This document shows positions 5,935 through 9,732 of a stretch of 9,732 nt of DNA, piece by piece (positions within the stretch are counted from its first letter, which is position 1; each line of letters starts with the position of its first letter). The notes under the pieces are model-generated. The model saw only the letters and a list, made by a program, of their open reading frames with translations. It did not search any database and had not been told where the DNA came from. The stretch lies in contig JACPMP010000037.1 in the NCBI GenBank assembly GCA_016185915.1, forward strand, positions 1 to 9,732, in the 5' to 3' direction. The position numbers and the translations under genes were made by a program. This stretch comes from Candidatus Woesearchaeota archaeon. GTDB lineage: Archaea > Nanobdellota > Nanobdellia > Woesearchaeales > GW2011-AR4.

Positions 5935-6306
5935 AAAATAAAAAGAAAGATAATTACTACAAAAAACAAGTATCATAATCTAATAGAAAAAATTTCAGAG
6001 ATTGTCAATAAATCAAGATCCCAATTAGCAAGGACTATTAATACAACAATTGTAAATACTTACTGGAGTATTGAAAAATATATTGTTGAATTTGAGCAGA
6101 AAGGCAAAGAGAGGGCAGATTACGGCTCTGAGCTAATGAAAGCCATTTCGAGAGAGCTTTCAGCAAAACTTGGAAAGGGCTTTTCGAGATCTAACCTCCA
6201 AAATATGAAGTTGCTCTATCTAAATTATCCAAAAAGCCAGACACTGTCTGGCAAATTAAGCTGGAGCCATCACTGTCTATTGTTAGGAATTTCGGATAAG
6301 TGGTAA
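5932..6306 (+). CDS. truncated YhcG-type protein: DUF1016 N-terminal domain only
   Basis: The 124 residues match the N-terminal domain of YhcG/DUF1016 proteins: an LIEKISEIVNKSR start, TIVNTYWSIEKYIVEFEQKG, ADYGSELMKAISRELSAKLG, GFSRSNLQNMKLLYLNYP and LSWSHHCLLLGIS. Full-length relatives are usually about 340-390 residues and carry a C-terminal PDDEXK nuclease domain, which is absent. The frame ends right after LSWSH-x7 with Asp-Lys-Trp and a TAA that overlaps the GTG of the next PIN gene. It is probably a truncated remnant, or a stand-alone N-domain, lying where other modules have a surface-protein gene. Its first nine residues (MKIKRKIIT) copy the start of the PIN gene at 4579, suggesting its 5' end was swapped by recombination. 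Confidence 0.75.
   Translation: MKIKRKIITTKNKYHNLIEKISEIVNKSRSQLARTINTTIVNTYWSIEKYIVEFEQKGKERADYGSELMKAISRELSAKLGKGFSRSNLQNMKLLYLNYPKSQTLSGKLSWSHHCLLLGISDKW
6236..6252. repeat. 17-bp palindrome in the YhcG fragment
   Basis: GCCAGACA-C-TGTCTGGC is a perfect 8-bp palindrome around one central base. It lies in codons for K-S-Q-T-L-S-G, a common YhcG stretch, about 50 bases before the truncation point. It may be incidental, or a binding or breakage site linked to the truncation. Confidence 0.4.
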
Positions 6307-6977
6307 AAATGCAAACAAAACAACCTAAAAAATACCTTTTGGATTCGAATATATATGGCGAGATGGTTGTAGATGCTGAAATAGAACAGCTTAAAGATGA
6401 TTATAAGAACTGTAAAAATTTCATACTTATCTATGGGATAAAAGAGATTATAAGAAAAGAGTTAAGAGCTACCCCAAAAGATGCTAGGATTAAAGAAAGA
6501 AAATTAAGAAGCAACCTTATTGGGCTTTATGACATATTTACAGGAAAACACGAACTCTCAATAACAGAAGAGCATAAAAAGCTGGCAGATGATTACTATA
6601 AATCTTACATTAGGTTTGGCGGCTCAAAGTCAAAAGATGAGATGTTTAATGATTTCTTGGTTGTAGCTTGCGCTTCATCTAAAGAGCTTGATGTTGTAGT
6701 CAGCGAGGATGAAAAGACAATGCTTACTGAAAATGCTATTAAAGCTTACAATCTTGTAAATGCCGCAGCCAAAAGAAGAACTCCGAGGTTCATAGGTTAC
6801 ATAGAATTTAAGCGTGAACTAAGAAGTAGTCTTCCTAATAAATTCATAAGCCGCTCTAATAAACTCTGGGTCCTTTTGGTTTTCCTTAATCTCTTCTACG
6901 AGCTTGTCAAAATCAGTTTTTTTCCTTTTCATGACAGAGTAAAGAACAATCCAACTATAAAAAACTTTCGCATTTAA
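6300..6977 (+). CDS. PIN-domain ribonuclease, toxin-like (family II, copy b), with an extended C-terminus
   Basis: This protein is 225 residues from the GTG at 6300, which overlaps the upstream stop; an ATG at 6309 just before the domain is an equally good start. PIN motifs, numbered from the GTG, are D15 in YLLDSNIYGE, E49 and E54 in IKEIIRKEL, D118 in MFNDFLVVACAS and D137 in VVVSEDEKT. The decayed copy at 5331 shares all but the middle and stops soon after PRFIAYAEFK. By that comparison this protein should end near residue 183. Instead the frame runs about 42 residues further, across the entire antitoxin gene on the opposite strand, and that tail looks like translated antisense. A lost stop codon is the simplest reading. 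The 3' overlap with the antitoxin (6819-6932) is complete. RNase toxicity is inferred from the family. Confidence 0.8.
   Translation: MVKMQTKQPKKYLLDSNIYGEMVVDAEIEQLKDDYKNCKNFILIYGIKEIIRKELRATPKDARIKERKLRSNLIGLYDIFTGKHELSITEEHKKLADDYYKSYIRFGGSKSKDEMFNDFLVVACASSKELDVVVSEDEKTMLTENAIKAYNLVNAAAKRRTPRFIGYIEFKRELRSSLPNKFISRSNKLWVLLVFLNLFYELVKISFFPFHDRVKNNPTIKNFRI
6819..6932 (-). CDS. 37-aa antitoxin-like protein (family II, copy b)
   Basis: This 37-residue gene (ATG at 6932, TAG at 6819-6821) reads MKRKKTDFDKLVEEIKENQK and then DPEFIRAAYEFIRKTTS. The block K-D-P-E-F-I-R-A-A-Y-E-F-I-R-K-T-T matches that of the 40-aa gene at 5680, and the form is like small archaeal VapB antitoxins. It is predicted to be almost entirely helical. 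It lies wholly opposite the extended end of the PIN gene, so every base of it is also toxin-strand coding sequence. A promoter sits 23 nt upstream. Neutralising the PIN protein at 6300 is inferred from position and relatedness. Confidence 0.75.
   Translation of the reverse strand: MKRKKTDFDKLVEEIKENQKDPEFIRAAYEFIRKTTS
6956..6971 (-). promoter_or_regulatory. archaeal TATA promoter for the 37-aa antitoxin (diverged copy)
   Basis: The - strand reads GCGAAAG, then TTTTTTATA, a diverged version of the motif at the other three antitoxins. The 5' GCGAAAG and the 23-nt distance to the ATG at 6932 are kept, while the TATA core is less perfect. Confidence 0.65.
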
Positions 6978-7012
6978 AAAACATTAACCCAATAATTAAA
7001 AATTCAATAACG

Positions 7013-7089
7013 TTTGAGCATTAAAAAACACAATAACTAAAATAAAAAAATAAATCAATAAAAAATGAAAAAATTATTTTATAACAAAA
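7013..7089 (+). repeat. recurrent A-rich leader, copy 3 (includes the first 25 coding bases)
   Basis: TTTGAGCATTAAAAA, ACACAATAACTAAAATAAAA and TCAATAAAAA-ATG repeat the leaders at 5230 and 5885. Bases 7065-7089 are identical to 5282-5306. The segment lies between a diverged antitoxin promoter and the SLT-domain gene and probably carries that gene's transcription start. Confidence 0.65.
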
Positions 7090-9732
7090 TCGCAAAAGGA
7101 ATTGTAAGCTTGCTAGTTATCGTAGTTTTATTATCTTCAATACTGGCCGCTTCAATATTCTACCAGAACAACATAACAGCCAATGTTATAAAAGAACTCA
7201 CAATAGATGACAAGCCACTTATCTCAATAAAAGAAGTAAATGACATCAAGGAATTGAGCCAATTAAATGAAGGATGGTATGAAATAAGGAATGGGTATGT
7301 TTTCTATCTTGAGGATTTCAATTCACCTGTTCTTATTTGGATTAAAGTAAAAAATCCAGAGCAGCAGAATGGGTTGTTGGCAGTTGAGGAAGAAGGGAAT
7401 ATAAATTTTTATGAAAAGGAAAAACAAATAACTGAAACACAATTAACAGAAGAACAACAAACTCAAAATCAAATTACGGGGCAAATTACAGGGTTGGAAA
7501 AGGTGAGTGAATATGCAACAAAAAAAGTAGAACTTTCAGTTGTTACACCAAAATACGCAAAGGAAATAACCGATGCCGAAAGAAAATATAACTTACCTGC
7601 TGGTCTTCTAAAAGCATTGATAAATGTAGAAAGCGAATTCAACCCCAATGCTAAGGGCCCGAAGACGAAAACTGGGGAAAGAGCAAAAGGTTTAGGACAA
7701 ATAATGCCTGCAACACAGCGACAGTATGGGTTGTCAGACCCTTACGACCCTCGCAAAAATATTGATACATCAGCTCGTATATTAAGTGATGAATTAAAAG
7801 CTGAAAAAGGAAATATTCCCATGGCTCTAGCTCGTTACAATGCAGGAGGGGGGGCTGTGGCTAGAGCGGAGGACATACCTACTAATAAAGAAACGCAAGA
7901 GTTTGTTACTCGGGTACTTGTAACACGAGAGATATATAAAGGAAATCCGGATTTCACAGGAACAAGAAAATACGTTTATGAACAACCTTCAACAATTAGT
8001 TCAGATAATTTTGAATATGCTTTTCAAGCCGATGTACGTCTTAATATAAAAGAAAAACAATCTGTATGGCCACGAATATATTCGACACTAGTAGAATTAG
8101 TTGGTGGTAAACCTGCTCAGGCAGCAACTAAGTTGCCCATAAAAATACCAGCACAAACTACTCCAACTGCTGGAAACACTCAATCACAAAATGTGTACGC
8201 ATCCATTCCATATAATCCCTCAGCAGGCGATAAAAAGGAAGTAATTGATGGCATTACCATAGTAGAGAGCAAGAATAATGCCGCTAAATCACCAGTTCTC
8301 AATTTATATGATAAAAATAATGTGCACATTGCTTATGTAGGGCCTGATGGGATTATAATACCATTACAGCAAAGAACAACTGAACAAAAAGTTAAACAAG
8401 TTTTATCAAATGCTAAAACCATTCAAGTTCCCACTGAAGGTTTAACAACATCCGAAACCGTATCAAACAAACTGCCAACATATACAAATGGCGATACGTT
8501 TGCATCGAGCTCAATAGCTCAATTAAATCAAGAGTATACTGTTCTTACAAATGGTAAGGTAATAAATAAACAAAGAAAGGAAATTGCACAATTTGAAGGG
8601 GAAGCATTAAAACAATATCAAGGTTACAATATACGGATTAAATTAAAAGCGGATCAAAAAAAAGGAAGTGCAGATCTCATCAGTCATGAAGTAGTAAAAG
8701 CTGAAGGACCAAGAGATATAAAAAGTTTGTCAGATTTAACATCATTTTCCCAATTACCTTCTGACAGTTGGTATTATTTAGATTCAAATGGTGATATTCT
8801 GATTGCTAAAAGAGATATTACCAATCCAAACATTGCTGTCACTGGAGAGACTATTTATGGAAAGATTGATCAAAGTAAGATTAGTAATCTTGGAGGTCGC
8901 TTTTTTAATGTTGACAAAAATGGTATTGTCAGCTTTTATGAAGCTAAAGGTAACATTGAGGCAACCATTAAACCTAAAAATGAGTACAAATTCGATAATT
9001 TAGCTGTGCCTGATGGTAAGGATATAATAGCATTCGAAATAACAAAAGAAACTAATGGAAAAGAATCAATCAAAACTGTTTATTTTAGTGATGGAACACA
9101 AGAAGAGATATTTCAAGCAACGTCAAATTCTTTTCAAATCTTCGGTGAAAAATTTGGGTATACTTCTACTAACTATTTCAACAAAGATGCCAAAATCATT
9201 ATGACTACTGAACATCTTTCAACAGAAGGTGCAAATCAATTAGATAAAACAATTAATGAAAGAGCAAGACAATTAGCTCAAGGAATTGGAGATGCTTATT
9301 CTTATGAATATCAAGGGATGGCTGCAACAGAATATCTCAGAGAAAGAGAACGAAACGGCCGTGCAAATCCTGATGTGCTAATTAAATATATAGAACAAAA
9401 TTACAATATAGGGGATTATGTAAGGCAATTGGAGACTAGAAAAGCAGCGGAAGAGGTGTCGAAGGAAGCCAAACAAAAAGCGAAACTTGAGCAAGCAAGA
9501 GAAGATGCACGTATAGCTGCAATAACAGCACTTAACTCAGCAGACAGAAAAGAGCAACAAGAAGCATTTCAAAAAGCACTTCAGGCACAAAAAGATTATG
9601 ATGCAACTGAAAGAGAGATAGAAGGTTTAGCAAATGCACAGCAAAAAGCGAAACTTGAGCAAGCAAGAGAAGATGCACGTATAGCTGCAATAACAGCACT
9701 TAACTCAGCAGACAGAAAAGAGCAACAAGAAG
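7065..9732 (+). CDS. large membrane-anchored surface protein with a lytic transglycosylase (SLT) domain, C-terminus outside the window
   Basis: The frame is open for 889 codons and leaves the window. A membrane segment at residues 12-32 is followed by NNITANV. Residues about 54-117 form the small domain shared with the 137-aa protein at 4158. An SLT/lysozyme-like domain spans about residues 160-285: YNLPAGLLKALINVESEFNP with likely catalytic Glu189, KGLGQIMPATQ (208-218), and LARYNAGGGAV (255-265). These are the classic motifs of Slt/MltE-type enzymes that cleave peptidoglycan glycan strands. A looser copy of the shared domain lies at about 549-627. The end is a long charged, Ala/Lys/Glu-rich coiled coil with a 56-residue repeat. 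Archaea lack peptidoglycan, so action on bacterial walls outside the cell is plausible. The same leader and first codons occur at 5282. Enzyme activity is inferred from motifs. Confidence 0.85.
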   Translation, partial: MKKLFYNKIAKGIVSLLVIVVLLSSILAASIFYQNNITANVIKELTIDDKPLISIKEVNDIKELSQLNEGWYEIRNGYVFYLEDFNSPVLIWIKVKNPEQQNGLLAVEEEGNINFYEKEKQITETQLTEEQQTQNQITGQITGLEKVSEYATKKVELSVVTPKYAKEITDAERKYNLPAGLLKALINVESEFNPNAKGPKTKTGERAKGLGQIMPATQRQYGLSDPYDPRKNIDTSARILSDELKAEKGNIPMALARYNAGGGAVARAEDIPTNKETQEFVTRVLVTREIYKGNPDFTGTRKYVYEQPSTISSDNFEYAFQADVRLNIKEKQSVWPRIYSTLVELVGGKPAQAATKLPIKIPAQTTPTAGNTQSQNVYASIPYNPSAGDKKEVIDGITIVESKNNAAKSPVLNLYDKNNVHIAYVGPDGIIIPLQQRTTEQKVKQVLSNAKTIQVPTEGLTTSETVSNKLPTYTNGDTFASSSIAQLNQEYTVLTNGKVINKQRKEIAQFEGEALKQYQGYNIRIKLKADQKKGSADLISHEVVKAEGPRDIKSLSDLTSFSQLPSDSWYYLDSNGDILIAKRDITNPNIAVTGETIYGKIDQSKISNLGGRFFNVDKNGIVSFYEAKGNIEATIKPKNEYKFDNLAVPDGKDIIAFEITKETNGKESIKTVYFSDGTQEEIFQATSNSFQIFGEKFGYTSTNYFNKDAKIIMTTEHLSTEGANQLDKTINERARQLAQGIGDAYSYEYQGMAATEYLRERERNGRANPDVLIKYIEQNYNIGDYVRQLETRKAAEEVSKEAKQKAKLEQAREDARIAAITALNSADRKEQQEAFQKALQAQKDYDATEREIEGLANAQQKAKLEQAREDARIAAITALNSADRKEQQE
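9474..9732 (+). repeat. 168-bp-period direct repeat in the coiled-coil tail
   Basis: Bases 9474-9564 recur without a mismatch at 9642-9732, an offset of 168 bp or 56 codons, in frame. The second copy is cut by the window edge, so the true repeat length and copy number are unknown. It encodes QKAKLEQAREDARIAAITAL and the following residues to KEQQE. Base-level identity means recent duplication, gene conversion or an assembly join in a repetitive tract. Confidence 0.85.

Noticed and set aside
4135..6971. CRISPR-like or integron attC-like repeats
   Set aside because: The 16-base motif recurs, but at gene-sized spacing and at promoter distance from a start codon, with no spacer pattern or attC-type hairpin and no Cas or integrase gene.
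8803..9003. + strand 66-codon frame inside the SLT protein gene
   Set aside because: It is an out-of-frame shadow. The main frame is uninterrupted from 7065 to the window end.

Overview
The window is A+T-rich and most likely archaeal, probably from a DPANN-type lineage such as Woesearchaeota or Pacearchaeota; that placement is an inference. The support is four near-identical archaeal promoters (GCGAAAGG-TTTATATA), each 22-23 nt from a start codon as expected for leaderless transcripts, a lack of Shine-Dalgarno sequences, abundant PIN-domain genes, and large cysteine-rich surface proteins with one N-terminal membrane segment. No rRNA, tRNA, CRISPR array, integrase or transposase was seen.

Layout: (1) 90-3407 is one long reading frame for a membrane-anchored, cysteine-rich protein with Ig-like repeats, interrupted by a single in-frame TGA at 1104. 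(2) 3404-6977 is an array of four modules. Each module has a PIN-domain toxin-like gene on the + strand, sitting immediately behind another + strand gene, and a tiny antitoxin-like gene on the - strand that converges on the PIN gene and overlaps its 3' end. Two modules belong to family I (3404-4112 and 4579-5164) and two to family II (5331-5802 and 6300-6977). In the third module the toxin has decayed while its antitoxin is intact. The four antitoxins (86, 44, 40 and 37 aa) share the same promoter. Genes preceding the PIN genes are the giant surface protein, a 137-aa surface protein, a 15-aa remnant of a surface protein, and a truncated YhcG/DUF1016 N-terminal domain. (3) 7065 to the window end is a large surface protein with a lytic-transglycosylase (SLT) domain, two copies of a small domain shared with the 137-aa protein, and a coiled-coil tail with an exact 91-bp repeat that runs into the window edge.

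The parts look linked. Toxins appear to be co-transcribed with, and in one case stop-start coupled to, surface-protein genes, while each antitoxin is made separately from the opposite strand. Leader sequences and first codons recur from module to module, which suggests cassette-like shuffling by recombination. The strongest candidate for something undescribed is this repeated organisation: surface protein, then PIN toxin, then a convergent leaderless mini-antitoxin.

No gene-free stretch exceeds 300 bases. The longest intergenic pieces (5165-5281, 5803-5931 and 6978-7064) hold the antitoxin promoters and the recurrent A-rich leader.
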